Shown here piece after piece: positions 44,031-53,784 of a DNA stretch of 64,000 nucleotides (position 1 is the first letter of the stretch; the number at the start of each line of letters is the position of its first letter). This DNA comes from Rhodobacteraceae bacterium S2214 (GTDB lineage: Bacteria > Pseudomonadota > Alphaproteobacteria > Rhodobacterales > Rhodobacteraceae): the NCBI GenBank assembly GCA_025141675.1, contig CP081161.1, positions 2,702,001 through 2,766,000 on the forward strand. The letters run 5' to 3'. The notes under the pieces are model-generated. The model did no database searches, was not told the DNA's origin, and saw only the letters and a list, made by a program, of their open reading frames with translations. The translations under genes were made by a program, and so were the position numbers.

Positions 44031-44051
44031 TCTATGTCACATCAGCGGCGC

Positions 44052-45725
44052 TTAGTGTGCGTGCTGTTTGTCCCAGTCAGACTGCTTTGGCAGCTGCTCG
44101 AATGTGTGCTCTGGTGGAGGGCACGGCAGTGTCCATTCCAGTGTATCTGCGTATTCGTTCCATGGGTTGTTCTCGGTCACGCGGCGACCAGCGAATAATG
44201 TGTAGAACAACACGCCGATGAAGAACACGAAGGATGCGAAGGACAGGAATGCGCCCCAGCTGGATACGTAGTTCCACAGTGCGAAGGCATCTGGGTAATC
44301 GATGTAGCGACGTGGCATCCCGTTACGACCCAAGAAGTGCTGTGGGAAGAACGTGATGTTGGCACCGATAAACATCATCCAGAAGTGCAGCTTACCAGCC
44401 CATTCAGGATACATGCGGCCCGACATTTTTGGCAGGTAGAAGTAGATACCCGCAAAGATCGAGAATACAGCACCCAGCGACATCACGTAGTGGAAGTGTG
44501 CCACAACGTAGTATGTGTCGTGATATGCACGGTCTACACCAGCCTGTGACAACACGATGCCAGTTACACCACCAACGGTGAACAGGAACAAGAAGCCCAG
44601 CGCCCACAGCATTGGTGTTTTGAACTCAACAGAGCCGCCCCACATTGTTGCGATCCATGAGAAGATTTTCACCCCTGTCGGAACCGCGATGACCATTGTG
44701 GCCAACATGAAGTAGGACTGCTGTGTCAGCGACATACCGACTGTGTACATGTGGTGCGCCCACACAACAAAGCCCAGCGCGCCAATTGCGACCATCGCAT
44801 AAACCATCGGCAGGTAACCGAAGATTGGCTTCTTAGAGAACGTCGCAATCACGTGTGACACGATGCCGAAGCCTGGAACGATGATGATGTACACTTCTGG
44901 GTGTCCGAAGAACCACAGGATGTGCTGATACAAGATCGGGTCGCCGCCGCCTTCAGGTTGGAAGAAGGTTGTGTCGAAGTTCCGGTCTGTCAGCAGCATT
45001 GTGATCGCGCCAGCCAGTACTGGAAGTGCGAGAAGGATCAACCATGCTGTGACGAAGATGGACCAAGCAAACAACGGCACTTTGTGCAGTGTCATGCCCG
45101 GTGCCCGCATATTCAGGAAAGTTGTGATCATGTTGATCGCGCCCAAGATCGAAGATGCACCGGATAGGTGAACACCAAAGATCGCGAGATCCATCGACAT
45201 GCCAGCCTCGGATGTGGACAGCGGCGGGTACAGAACCCAGCCAACGCCGGATCCAAGTTGACCGTTACCACCTGGTGCCAAAAGCGACGCCACACCAAGG
45301 GACGCACCAGCAACAAACATCCAGAAAGACAGGTTGTTCATCCGTGGGAACGCCATATCCGGCGCACCGATCTGGAGCGGCATGAAGTAGTTACCAAAGC
45401 CACCAAAAAGGGCTGGAATAACCACGAAGAACATCATCAAGACACCGTGGTAGGTGATCATCACGTTCCAAAGGTGGCCGTTTGGCGTACAAGTCGCCGC
45501 AGAATCTGCAATGAAACGCGCCCCTTCGAGGCACATGTATTGCACGCCCGGGTTCATGAGCTCGAGGCGCATGTAAACGGTGAAGGCAACGGACACAAAG
45601 CCCAAAGCACCTGCAACAAACAGGTACAAGATACCGATATCTTTATGGTTTGTAGACATGAACCACCGGGTAAAGAAACTCCGGTTGTCTTCGTGTTCAT
45701 GGCCGTGGATGGCGGCGTCTGCCAT
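44052..45725 (-). CDS. ctaD: Cytochrome c oxidase subunit I (aa3 type)
   Basis: Catalytic subunit of the terminal oxidase, 557 residues, twelve membrane segments. Key motifs: [10 protein letters not shown] with the CuB histidine and cross-linked tyrosine, [10 protein letters not shown] with the histidine pair, and [10 protein letters not shown] with the haem a3 and a ligands. It lacks neighbouring ctaC/ctaE, as is usual in Rhodobacterales where ctaD is separate. Preceded by GGAGAG before the ATG. Confidence 0.96.
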   Translation of the reverse strand: MADAAIHGHEHEDNRSFFTRWFMSTNHKDIGILYLFVAGALGFVSVAFTVYMRLELMNPGVQYMCLEGARFIADSAATCTPNGHLWNVMITYHGVLMMFFVVIPALFGGFGNYFMPLQIGAPDMAFPRMNNLSFWMFVAGASLGVASLLAPGGNGQLGSGVGWVLYPPLSTSEAGMSMDLAIFGVHLSGASSILGAINMITTFLNMRAPGMTLHKVPLFAWSIFVTAWLILLALPVLAGAITMLLTDRNFDTTFFQPEGGGDPILYQHILWFFGHPEVYIIIVPGFGIVSHVIATFSKKPIFGYLPMVYAMVAIGALGFVVWAHHMYTVGMSLTQQSYFMLATMVIAVPTGVKIFSWIATMWGGSVEFKTPMLWALGFLFLFTVGGVTGIVLSQAGVDRAYHDTYYVVAHFHYVMSLGAVFSIFAGIYFYLPKMSGRMYPEWAGKLHFWMMFIGANITFFPQHFLGRNGMPRRYIDYPDAFALWNYVSSWGAFLSFASFVFFIGVLFYTLFAGRRVTENNPWNEYADTLEWTLPCPPPEHTFEQLPKQSDWDKQHAH

Positions 45726-45892
45726 GTGGCTCTCCTCGATTTTCTATCACTGACCGATCCCGCGAGTCGCACCACGGGCCCGGATTTGAGGTTGTTCTAG
45801 AGTGTTGAGCGTTAAGGGGCAATAAAGGAAGCCCCCAAAAGACTGGGATAAATTGGCGCAGGTGCCCAGCCCAAATCGCGGGTGTGACTTGC

Positions 45893-45920
45893 GTGCACAA
45901 CGCGTGCACAACCCGTGCAC
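45893..45920. promoter_or_regulatory. Three GTGCAC palindromes at 11-base spacing
   Basis: GTGCAC occurs at 45893-45898, 45904-45909 and 45915-45920, with spacers AACGC and AACCC. The regular 11-base phase, one helical turn, is what a regulator binding one DNA face would use. It lies 168 bases upstream of ctaD and 85 bases upstream of the NTPase gene, so it could control either. Confidence 0.55.
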
Positions 45921-46004
45921 CGCGATTTCAAATTGGGTTTGCAGCCAGAACATGCCAATTTGCTGGCAACACTGTTCCCTTTCGAGTCTCCGAAGACCCA
46001 TTTT

Positions 46005-47813
46005 ATGTCGATTAATACCCCAGTTTCCGAAGCGATTAACGCCTATCTTGCCCGAAAAGCCCCCGGTTTTGCGCTGTTGCTGGACGCACCATGGGGCGCT
46101 GGTAAAACCCATTTCATCAAGTCCGTGACCAAGTGCGACACGAACGACAAGATTCACTACGTCACACTGAATGGTGTCGATACCCCTACCGCATTTCGTC
46201 GTGCGTTGTTGGCGTCGATGCCGGAAGCGTCATTGGCCAGTGCGGCGGGCGCTTTTGGAAAAGCTGTTTCAGGCCTTGCGGGCGTCGGTGATCTGGGCAG
46301 CTTTGCCCAAAACGCCATCGAGGACCGCGCGATTGCTAATCTACCCGATGCAATCATTTTCGACGACTTAGAACGGTGCACGATGGAAGCGCCAGTCCTG
46401 CTGGGGCTACTGAACGAGTTTGTCGAGCATCAGGATAAGAACATCATCCTGATCGCTAATATCACAACCGATGAATACGCACACAAAGATGTTTTCTTAT
46501 CGCGACAGGAAAAGGTCGTCGGGCGGACGGTGCGGTTAAAGCCTGAAGCGGGCGCAGTTCTTGGCGTCTTTGTAGACGCCCTGCCCGACGGAGCTGGCAA
46601 AGACTGGATGACAGAAAACAAGGACGTCGTGTTGCAGGTTTTCCACGACGCCGGATCACAAAATTTGCGGATTTTGCGGCAAGTCGTGCATGACTGCGCA
46701 GCGGTTTTGGACCAAATTGACGATGACCTGATGGCGGCAAAACATGCGGTGAAGCGGTTTGTTGTGACCTATTTGGCCTTGGCGATTGCCTTGATCGGGA
46801 ATGAGATTTCGGCAGAGGACGTGAAAAACCGGGATGACTTTAGCACGTTTCGATCTGGTAAAGGCGATGAACCGACCAAGATGCGCCAGCTAGATCGGAA
46901 ACATCGCCATGCCGAACTCTTTGCCGGGAATTCAGCGAATATCTTGCCGGTGGGGTTGGGCGAAATGCTTTTAGTTCATGGCTATGCCACAGCAGTAGAC
47001 CTGAACATCCAGCTTCGCCTCACGGGACAGTTCAAAGCAGAGGACGCGAATCCGCTTTGGCAACGCGCAGTACTTTGGCGCGATTGTGGACATCAGGAGT
47101 TAACCGTTCTCATCCAAGAAATGCATGCTTGCCTTTCGAAGTCAGTAGCCGCAATTCCTGGGCAATACCTACACGTCGCGGATAATTATCTAAGGCTTTC
47201 CGACTTGGGTGCCACCCCTCTCCAATCGGGAGCTGCGTTAAAAGCCATCACAGATCGGATTGCTGAAATAGCAAGTAGACCGGGCTTCGGGGTTCCTCAC
47301 AGTCGCGGCGACTACGGATGGTCAAGCAAAGGAGGTTTTAGCTACGGCGGATATCTCAGTTCCCCAACCCCAGCGTTTGCGACTGTCATGGAAACCATGA
47401 AAGCAGCACAAGATAAGGCCTTTGAGGCGAGCTTACCAACGCATGCTGCACATTTACAGAATGTCTTTGAGGAAGATCACGAGAGGTTCCGTCTGCATTT
47501 CGTGTACAACGGTCAGGGCGCAAATTTTTATGACACCCCGATTTTGCATTTGATGGATGTCAACACCATTGCCACCGCGCTATTTGCATTGATACGCGAT
47601 GGACGTTCTGAAGCCTTGGGTGAGACGGTTGAGGTTCTGGTCAAGCGTTACGGCCCAGACACTGATTGGCCCGAAGAACTGCAGTGGGTTGCGGACGTCA
47701 AAGAAAGACTGCTGGCACTTGCCGAGGCGGAAGACAGGGTGGCTGTCGCCTTGGTCGGGCATTTTATCGCCCGTTATTGGAAATTTCCAAATGTCCCAGA
47801 CGCGACGACTTAG
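46005..47813 (+). CDS. KAP-like P-loop NTPase
   Basis: A 602-residue ATPase. Walker A APWGAGKTH (28-36) and Walker B IIFDDLE (117-123) with the following sensor segment NIILIANITTDEY fit the KAP/P-loop fold group. The C-terminal two thirds (about 250-602) match nothing I know. No transmembrane pair is evident, unlike many KAP proteins. The frame is open to 45915 but ATG 46005 is the first likely start. KAP-type NTPases are often found in defence or membrane-linked signalling; here it is a single gene between housekeeping genes. Its stop overlaps the convergent permease gene by four bases. Confidence 0.75.
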   Translation: MSINTPVSEAINAYLARKAPGFALLLDAPWGAGKTHFIKSVTKCDTNDKIHYVTLNGVDTPTAFRRALLASMPEASLASAAGAFGKAVSGLAGVGDLGSFAQNAIEDRAIANLPDAIIFDDLERCTMEAPVLLGLLNEFVEHQDKNIILIANITTDEYAHKDVFLSRQEKVVGRTVRLKPEAGAVLGVFVDALPDGAGKDWMTENKDVVLQVFHDAGSQNLRILRQVVHDCAAVLDQIDDDLMAAKHAVKRFVVTYLALAIALIGNEISAEDVKNRDDFSTFRSGKGDEPTKMRQLDRKHRHAELFAGNSANILPVGLGEMLLVHGYATAVDLNIQLRLTGQFKAEDANPLWQRAVLWRDCGHQELTVLIQEMHACLSKSVAAIPGQYLHVADNYLRLSDLGATPLQSGAALKAITDRIAEIASRPGFGVPHSRGDYGWSSKGGFSYGGYLSSPTPAFATVMETMKAAQDKAFEASLPTHAAHLQNVFEEDHERFRLHFVYNGQGANFYDTPILHLMDVNTIATALFALIRDGRSEALGETVEVLVKRYGPDTDWPEELQWVADVKERLLALAEAEDRVAVALVGHFIARYWKFPNVPDATT

Positions 47814-49030
47814 ACCGTCGTTGCCACGAACAACCCCACGCTTGTCAGAACCCCGAGGATCGGCACGATCATTGGCACCACGAATGCTTCGTCTCCCGCC
47901 TGCCCCCGCCATTTGAGCGCGATGAGTGCGAGGTTGACGCAGACGAAGACGCCCAAGACGATCTGTGATGTCCATGCTGCGAGTTCGTCGATCGGTAGAA
48001 ACAGGCTCAGTCCCAGAATGATCAGCGTCACGCAGGCCGTTGCGACCCCGGGGGTTTGGGTTCGTCGCGAGACTTGTTTGAACACGGCAGGCAAGCGTCC
48101 CCGATCCGCCATCCCGTAGAGCACCCGCGAAGACATGATCATCTGGATCAGAACACCGTTCATGGTCGCCACAACAGCAACGGCTGCGAAGGAAGCTTTC
48201 ACAACGTCAGGTCCACCCGCAAACACGAGCGACAATGGCGCCTCGGCACCTGCGAGGCTGTCGATGGGCACCGCAATCAGAACCGCGATGCATGTCGCGA
48301 CATATAAGATTGTCGCGATCACAAGCGTGATGACGATGGCCAGCGGCATATTGCGGCGCGGGTTTTCGACCTCTTCTGCGACGTTGACCATGTCCTCAAA
48401 TCCGATGAACGCAAAGAACGCTAGCAGCGATGCCGCAACGATCCCCGCCCAATGGTCGCCCTTCAATGGCGGGATCAAAGCATCGACAGTTACGCCGCCC
48501 TGATCCGCGACGGCTAAGCCCCACAAGATGACGAAGAGCAAACCGAGGATTTCGATGATTGTTACAATGGCCGCTGCCGTCACGGATTCCGAAATACCCC
48601 ACCATGCCAACACCCCCATCGCGATCACGATGCCGATTGTTGTGGGAAACGCAGCAGTTCCGGTCAGTGCCCCCAAATAACCTGCCGCCCCCACCGCGAT
48701 TGCGGACGCGGATACCATGCCGGACAACGCTACGAAGAGACCCACAATCATTGCAAAGCGCGGCGTGCCGAAGCCGGCTTCGATATAGGCCGCCTCCCCC
48801 GCACTGACGGGATAGCGAGTTGTGAGTTCTGCGTAGGAAAATGCCGTAAAGCCGACCACAAATGCGGCTAGCAGGAAGGCCACCCAAGCGTAGGCCCCCG
48901 CATCCGCGACGGTGGCCCCGATTAAAACGTAGATGCCCGCCCCGACGGTCACGCCAAGACCATAGAGCGTCAGAAGCGGCAATGTGATCGCGCGGCGCAG
49001 TATCGGGGGATTGGTGGCGTCAGATGTCAT
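47810..49030 (-). CDS. APC family amino acid permease
   Basis: A 406-residue membrane transporter with about twelve segments, starting RRAITLPLLTLYGLGVTVGAG with the APC consensus GxGIYVLIG. Members carry amino acids or polyamines by cation symport or exchange. The frame extends 80 codons upstream but that part is arginine-rich and not permease-like, so I start at ATG 49030. Confidence 0.86.
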   Translation of the reverse strand: MTSDATNPPILRRAITLPLLTLYGLGVTVGAGIYVLIGATVADAGAYAWVAFLLAAFVVGFTAFSYAELTTRYPVSAGEAAYIEAGFGTPRFAMIVGLFVALSGMVSASAIAVGAAGYLGALTGTAAFPTTIGIVIAMGVLAWWGISESVTAAAIVTIIEILGLLFVILWGLAVADQGGVTVDALIPPLKGDHWAGIVAASLLAFFAFIGFEDMVNVAEEVENPRRNMPLAIVITLVIATILYVATCIAVLIAVPIDSLAGAEAPLSLVFAGGPDVVKASFAAVAVVATMNGVLIQMIMSSRVLYGMADRGRLPAVFKQVSRRTQTPGVATACVTLIILGLSLFLPIDELAAWTSQIVLGVFVCVNLALIALKWRGQAGDEAFVVPMIVPILGVLTSVGLFVATTV

Positions 49031-49143
49031 CGCAGGTTTTCCAGTATGTTCTAACTCTACATACCTTATGGCTGCGCCCAGACTTTGCGCCACATCAAAG
49101 TGGCGCAAAGTTTTCGTTTCAATCGTGTCTGCCGGTCTGGCCT

Positions 49144-50175
49144 TTAGTCGACTTTGACCACGACCTTGCCAAAGCTTTTGCCCAGTAGCACGTCGTTTAA
49201 TGCCTCTGGCGCGTTTTCGAGCCCGTCGACGACTTGTTCTTTGTACTGCACTTTCCCTTGGTTCAGCCATTCGGTCATGTCGCGGCGGAAATCATTGTAG
49301 GTGCTCATCGGGAAGCTGTCGAAAATGATGAACCCTTCGACTTTTACCTTCATGCGCAGGATCGTCCCAAGGATAACAGGCCCCATGTCGGGCCCTTCAG
49401 GCAAGGACGGCAGGTTGTACCATGATACCGCGCCACACACCGGCATCCGCGCAAACGGGTTCAGCAATGGCAGCACGCCGTACAGCACTTTGCCGCCGAC
49501 ATTTTCAAAGTAGACGTCGATGCCGTCTGGGCAGGCTGCTTTCAGCTGTTCTGCAAAATCCTCCGCTTTGTGGTCGATACAGGCGTCGAAACCCAGATTA
49601 TCAACCACATGCGCGCATTTTTCGGCTCCACCAGCGACGCCAACAACACGGCACCCTTTGATCTTGGCGATTTGCCCAACGGTCGCCCCAACTGGGCCGG
49701 AGGCTGCGGCCACCACAACCGTTTCGCCCGGTTTTGGATCGCCGATCAGCAGCAAGCCTGCGTAGGCCGTGTAGCCCGGCATCCCGAGAATACCCAACGC
49801 CCAAGACGGGTTTGCGGGGTCTTTCCCAAGATTGATGACCTGTTCGCCATTCGAGATCGCGTAGTCCTGCCAGCCTGATCCCGCGAGCACCAGATCACCC
49901 GCTGCGTAGCCATCAAGATTGGACGTGATGACTTCGGCGACGACTTGCGCTGTCATCACGCCGCCGATTGCCACAGGTTCTGCATAGGATTTCGCGTCAT
50001 TCATGCGGCCGCGCATATAAGGATCGAGCGACAAGTATTTAGTGCGCAACAACATTTCGCCAGCCGCGGGCGTTGGAATGTCCGATGTTTCAAGCCGCAA
50101 CGTATCCTGATCCGGTAGCCCCTGCGGACGTTTTGCCAGAACGATGCGACGGTTTTCAGTAGATGATTGTGCCAT
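49144..50175 (-). CDS. NADP-dependent oxidoreductase (zinc-free MDR family)
   Basis: A 343-residue medium-chain dehydrogenase/reductase of the leukotriene B4 dehydrogenase/curcumin reductase type: LDPYMRGRM near the N-terminus, then VVAAASGPVGATVGQIAKIKG-like nucleotide-binding text (about 149-168), VYFENVGG and SWYN. It reduces activated double bonds of enones with NADPH. The ATG at 50175 is used. It lies close to a flavodoxin-like quinone reductase and a TetR regulator. Confidence 0.9.
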   Translation of the reverse strand: MAQSSTENRRIVLAKRPQGLPDQDTLRLETSDIPTPAAGEMLLRTKYLSLDPYMRGRMNDAKSYAEPVAIGGVMTAQVVAEVITSNLDGYAAGDLVLAGSGWQDYAISNGEQVINLGKDPANPSWALGILGMPGYTAYAGLLLIGDPKPGETVVVAAASGPVGATVGQIAKIKGCRVVGVAGGAEKCAHVVDNLGFDACIDHKAEDFAEQLKAACPDGIDVYFENVGGKVLYGVLPLLNPFARMPVCGAVSWYNLPSLPEGPDMGPVILGTILRMKVKVEGFIIFDSFPMSTYNDFRRDMTEWLNQGKVQYKEQVVDGLENAPEALNDVLLGKSFGKVVVKVD

Positions 50176-50269
50176 ACTATATCCCCAAGTTTGCGTGCTA
50201 ATTGACGTAGTTCCACAGAAATTCGGCAATGAACAGACATACGCAGCGGCCACCTGATCACATGCGTGG

Positions 50270-50863
50270 TTATGCGCCTTGACGGCCCAATGACGCGGCG
50301 GTTTCAATCCATTTGGTCGCGGTGGCGGCGTCTGCTGTGCTTGCCCCTGAGAAGTGGGTGACCTTCATCGGTTTGATACCGACAAAGTGGAAGATTTGCG
50401 ATTTGATCTGACGGATGAGCGCGTTGCGATAAAGCAGCCAAAAGAAAAAGCCAGGCGTATCCGACGTCATGATTGTCCGACCTGTGCGCCCGCCCAGCAT
50501 CGGTGCCGGCAACCCTGATTTAGCACGGTTGCGCGGATCAAAGGCCCAACCGGGTAGGAATGCGCGATCAAAGAGGCCTTTCAGCTTTGCAGGTAGCCCG
50601 CCCCACCACATCGGGGTCACCAGAACAATGTGTTCGGCCCAAGTGACGTCTTCTTGAAACGTCTTCAACACAGGTTCGAGCGGTTTGATCTGAGTATACC
50701 CCGCACCGCCGAAGTCTGCGTCAAATTCCATTTCGTGCAAATGCGTCAGTCGTACGTCGTGCCCTGCTGTCTTGGCGGCTGCGGAGTACGCTTCCGCCAA
50801 GGATTTGCTCAGCGACGTTTCGGCTGGGTGGCCATTTAAAATCAAAATGCGCTTGGTGGTCAT
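50270..50863 (-). CDS. NAD(P)H-dependent flavin oxidoreductase
   Basis: A 197-residue flavodoxin-fold protein (KRILILNGHPAETSLSKSL; VLVTPMWWGGLPAKLKGLFDRAF) of the MdaB/KefF quinone reductase group, probably FMN or FAD dependent. ATG at 50863 follows AAGGAACTGACG. It is divergent from tetR, whose presumed operators lie directly in front, so it is the likely regulated target and may detoxify quinones. Confidence 0.9.
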   Translation of the reverse strand: MTTKRILILNGHPAETSLSKSLAEAYSAAAKTAGHDVRLTHLHEMEFDADFGGAGYTQIKPLEPVLKTFQEDVTWAEHIVLVTPMWWGGLPAKLKGLFDRAFLPGWAFDPRNRAKSGLPAPMLGGRTGRTIMTSDTPGFFFWLLYRNALIRQIKSQIFHFVGIKPMKVTHFSGASTADAATATKWIETAASLGRQGA

Positions 50864-50883
50864 CGTCAGTTCCTTCAGATAAT

Positions 50884-50942
50884 TGACCACGGTCATATTT
50901 ACACAACTGACCACGGTCAATTATTATTTTTGACCATAGTCA
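50884..50942. promoter_or_regulatory. Three TGACC-N2-GGTCA operator sites
   Basis: TGACCACGGTCA at 50884-50895 and again at 50908-50919, and the variant TGACCATAGTCA at 50931-50942. Start-to-start distances are 24 and 23 bases, about two helical turns. They fill the gap between the divergent oxidoreductase and TetR genes and are the expected target of the TetR protein. Confidence 0.85.
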
Positions 50943-50963
50943 AAATTCCTGCGATAACGCGTT

Positions 50964-51545
50964 ATGACCAAGCCCCCCCAAAAACGAACCCAGCAGACAC
51001 GTGGCAAATTGATTGACGCGGCACAGGCAATTATTGCGACAAAGGGCTACGCGGCGATGCGTGTTGAAGACGTCGTTCAGGCGGCTGGCGTTGCAAAGGG
51101 GACGTTCTTTGCGCATTTCCGCGACAAGGACGCTTTGATGGATCTAATCATCGGACAAGAAATCAATCGGCTTCTTGACGCGCTATCGGAAAGCGCAGTC
51201 CCGCAGTCGGTTCCCGAGTTGGTGAACGACCTGCTGCCATTGATGCGTTACATGACCGTTGAACGGTATGTCTTCGACGTCATTCTGCGTCATTCCGGTG
51301 CGGCCGCAAAAGAGGAAATCGGTCATATTGCCCTGACATTCGAACGCCAGATCAGTGTCTTGGATCAATGGCTGGGCTCTGGCCATTACCGCAACGATGT
51401 CCCGCCTATTTTGCTGGCGGAAGGTTTGCAGGCGTTCATGGTGCAAACAATGGCTTTGCATTTCTGCGCGGTCAACAATGTGGACCCGATGCCAGACCGG
51501 TTGCGCGCATATCTGGACGCTTGGCTGATGCCGACACGTCAATAA
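50964..51545 (+). CDS. TetR/AcrR family regulator
   Basis: A 193-residue repressor with an N-terminal TetR helix-turn-helix (KLIDAAQAIIATKGYAAMRV ... AAGVAKGTFFAHFRDKDAL) and a variable ligand-binding C-terminus. The start lies 22 bases beyond the third operator, consistent with autoregulation. Likely senses an electrophile or quinone handled by the divergent oxidoreductases. Confidence 0.9.
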   Translation: MTKPPQKRTQQTRGKLIDAAQAIIATKGYAAMRVEDVVQAAGVAKGTFFAHFRDKDALMDLIIGQEINRLLDALSESAVPQSVPELVNDLLPLMRYMTVERYVFDVILRHSGAAAKEEIGHIALTFERQISVLDQWLGSGHYRNDVPPILLAEGLQAFMVQTMALHFCAVNNVDPMPDRLRAYLDAWLMPTRQ

Positions 51546-51615
51546 TTGCACCCCACGTGTGAACTGCGGCAACCCGTCGGTTTGACGCTTGCCGCGAACA
51601 AGCTAATTTCGCGCT

Positions 51616-52110
51616 ATGCCCTACGAATGGACCCCGCCCCCACCGCAGACAAAATCTGACTGGAGCCTGTCGCTTTGGCCGTACAGGTCGTTGTTGCGTC
51701 GTGACTTTGTGATTTTTGTTGGTGCGACGATGGCCATGTTGGCTTTGCCATTGCTGGCTGTGCTTGGGTCGCCCGTTCTATGGGGATTGCTGCCGTTTTT
51801 TGCCATCGCCTTGTGGGGCATCTGGTTTGCGCTGAACGTCAGCTACAAGCGCGGCGAAGTTGTTGAAGAACTGAGCGTCACGGGCGAAACCGCCCGACTG
51901 ATGCGCCAGAACCCCGATAGAACCCAGCAAACGTGGGAAGCGAACCGATATTGGGTCAGCGTTCACCTGCATCCAAAAGGCGGACCCGTGCCGAATTATA
52001 TCACCTTGCGCGGTGGCCCGCGCGAGGTGGAAATTGGCAGTTTTCTGGACGCAGGCGAACGGCTTGCGCTTTATGATGATCTGAAGCGAGCGTTAAAAGC
52101 TGGCGCTTAA
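51616..52110 (+). CDS. DUF2244 membrane protein
   Basis: A 164-residue protein with two close membrane segments (about 33-75) followed by a soluble domain (EELSVTGETARLMRQNP ... RGGPREVEIGSFLDAGER), the pattern of DUF2244. In alphaproteobacteria it is often near oxidase or thiamine genes; function is unknown. It converges with purU and overlaps it by four bases. Confidence 0.85.
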   Translation: MPYEWTPPPPQTKSDWSLSLWPYRSLLRRDFVIFVGATMAMLALPLLAVLGSPVLWGLLPFFAIALWGIWFALNVSYKRGEVVEELSVTGETARLMRQNPDRTQQTWEANRYWVSVHLHPKGGPVPNYITLRGGPREVEIGSFLDAGERLALYDDLKRALKAGA

Positions 52111-52991
52111 CCCATCCGTTCAGACGCGAAAGACCCCGGAGACGCGGGGAACACGACCGTTTTGTTGCCATTGAGGAAGACGCGGCGATGGATGTGGGCG
52201 TGGATCGCACGTGCGAGCACTTGGCTTTCCACGTCGCGGCCCAAAGACACGTAATCATTTGGAGATTGCGCGTGCGTCACCCGCACGATGTCCTGTTCGA
52301 TGATTGGACCTTCGTCCAGATCAGCAGTCACGTAATGTGACGTCGCACCGATCAATTTCACTCCGCGTTGAAACGCCTGTTTGTAAGGGTTCGCGCCCTT
52401 AAAGCTTGGCAGGAATGAGTGGTGGATGTTGATGATCTTGCCAGACATTTTCTGGCACATCTGATCAGACAGAATCTGCATGTAGCGCGCCAGAACGATC
52501 AAATCGGCGCCTGCGTCTTCGACCACAGACATGATCTTGGCCTCGGCTTCGGGTTTGTTTTCTTTGGTCACTTTGATGCAGTGGAACGGAATGTCGTTGT
52601 TCACGACAACCTTTTGGTAATCCATGTGATTTGAGATTACGGCCACAATATCAATTGGCAAGGCCCCAATGCGCCAGCGATAAAGCAGATCGTTCAGACA
52701 ATGTCCAAAGCGGGACACCATGATCACGACTTTCATCTTTTCGGATTCGTCGTGAAATTCGTAGTTCATGCCAAAGGGGGCCGCTGTGTCCGCAAACCCT
52801 TTGGTCATTTCTGCCAGTTCAACCCCATCGCCTGTTTCGAAGCTGATGCGCATAAAGAAGTTGCCAGTCTCTTGGTCGTCAAACTGAGAGCTGTCGGTGA
52901 TGTTGCAGCCCTGATCGGCCAGATAATTGGCGATGGCGGCCACGATGCCACGGGTCGATTGGCAAGTCACGGTAAGGGCGTAGTTACTCAT
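52107..52991 (-). CDS. purU: Formyltetrahydrofolate deformylase
   Basis: Hydrolyses 10-formyl-THF to formate and THF. The 294-residue chain has an N-terminal ACT domain (1-85; ALTVTCQSTRGIVAAIANYL) and a formyltransferase-like domain with KIINIHHSFLPSFKGANPY and SHYVTADLDEGPIIEQD. The ATG at 52991 is used; the longer frame adds a non-homologous arginine-rich stretch. Multiple paralogues serving demethylation pathways exist in this group, so the metabolic context is open. Confidence 0.93.
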   Translation of the reverse strand: MSNYALTVTCQSTRGIVAAIANYLADQGCNITDSSQFDDQETGNFFMRISFETGDGVELAEMTKGFADTAAPFGMNYEFHDESEKMKVVIMVSRFGHCLNDLLYRWRIGALPIDIVAVISNHMDYQKVVVNNDIPFHCIKVTKENKPEAEAKIMSVVEDAGADLIVLARYMQILSDQMCQKMSGKIINIHHSFLPSFKGANPYKQAFQRGVKLIGATSHYVTADLDEGPIIEQDIVRVTHAQSPNDYVSLGRDVESQVLARAIHAHIHRRVFLNGNKTVVFPASPGSFASERMG

Positions 52992-53199
52992 GGGAGGGTT
53001 CCTGTCAGAGAGATGTCCGCTTGATCCCAAGCGGTGGTGCTGTCGATTTGTGCGAAAGCGTTCCCGCCCCGTCAATATCGCGGGCGCTACGCTATTGGCG
53101 TTTTGCGACAGCTGCGGGCGGTGTTTTGGCGAATTGGTTTCCGATCATGCGCAAAGCGTTGCGATACGGGATGTTGTGGCTGATCGCGGCACGGCTGAT

Positions 53200-53745
53200 T
53201 TAGCCAGTGAAGTGAATGTCAGCCGCCGCTACCTGACTGATCAATCCACCCGTATTCACAGCACGATATAATGATCGTGGCGGGCGTGCCGCATCGTCGA
53301 CGCGGCGTTCCACCCAGTCCCGTTGTTCCATTGATTTGAGCGATTGCGACAAGGCCCTATCGGTTATCGTGTGCAGATTGCGTTTGATGTCGTTGAAGTG
53401 GCGCGGCCTGTGCAATGATGTCAGCACGGGCAATGTCCACGATTTACGCAACAAGGCCTGATCTTCGGCAGCGGACAGGTTTTGGATTTTATGCGCAAGG
53501 GCAGCCGCAGATATGCCCCGCTGTGTCAGCCGGAATTCAGGCCTGAGCGGATGACCATAGCCGGGATTGCGTTCCAACAAGCCGATTTCGATCAGGTGAT
53601 CCATACTTTGCGCGAATGCAGTCCGGCTCGCCCCAGTTGCCGCCAAAAGCGGCGCCTGTCGCCCCGCAATGCCCGCGTGCAGGTTCGATAAGATCGGGAC
53701 AGCCCAGGCCCGCGAAGTCATGTTGACAAAATGCTTTATGTCCAT
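53200..53745 (-). CDS. Regulator with two HxlR-like winged-helix domains
   Basis: A 181-residue DNA-binding protein. The C-terminal half (about 98-172) fits an HxlR winged helix (WTLPVLTSLHRPRHFNDIKR ... LSQSLKSMEQRDWVERR). The first half (about 12-80) has the same architecture (WAVPILSNL ... MDHLIEIGLLERNPG), so it looks like an internal duplication that makes a pseudo-dimer. The start codon abuts a palindromic operator. It probably controls itself and the divergent VOC gene. Confidence 0.8.
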   Translation of the reverse strand: MDIKHFVNMTSRAWAVPILSNLHAGIAGRQAPLLAATGASRTAFAQSMDHLIEIGLLERNPGYGHPLRPEFRLTQRGISAAALAHKIQNLSAAEDQALLRKSWTLPVLTSLHRPRHFNDIKRNLHTITDRALSQSLKSMEQRDWVERRVDDAARPPRSLYRAVNTGGLISQVAAADIHFTG

Positions 53746-53766
53746 AAAGTATAGTTAGTATACTTT
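53746..53766. promoter_or_regulatory. Palindromic operator between HxlR-like and VOC genes
   Basis: Perfect arms AAAGTATA and TATACTTT around GTTAG, starting at the base next to the regulator's ATG. A TTGACA (53723-53728) and TAAAGT (53745-53750) 16 bases apart could be the plus-strand promoter for the VOC gene, overlapped by the operator. Confidence 0.7.
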
Positions 53767-53784
53767 AATGATAAAGGAAAGACG

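Noticed and set aside
45168..45800. Plus-strand frame of 210 codons opposite ctaD
   Set aside because: Shadow of the oxidase gene; no signal or domain.
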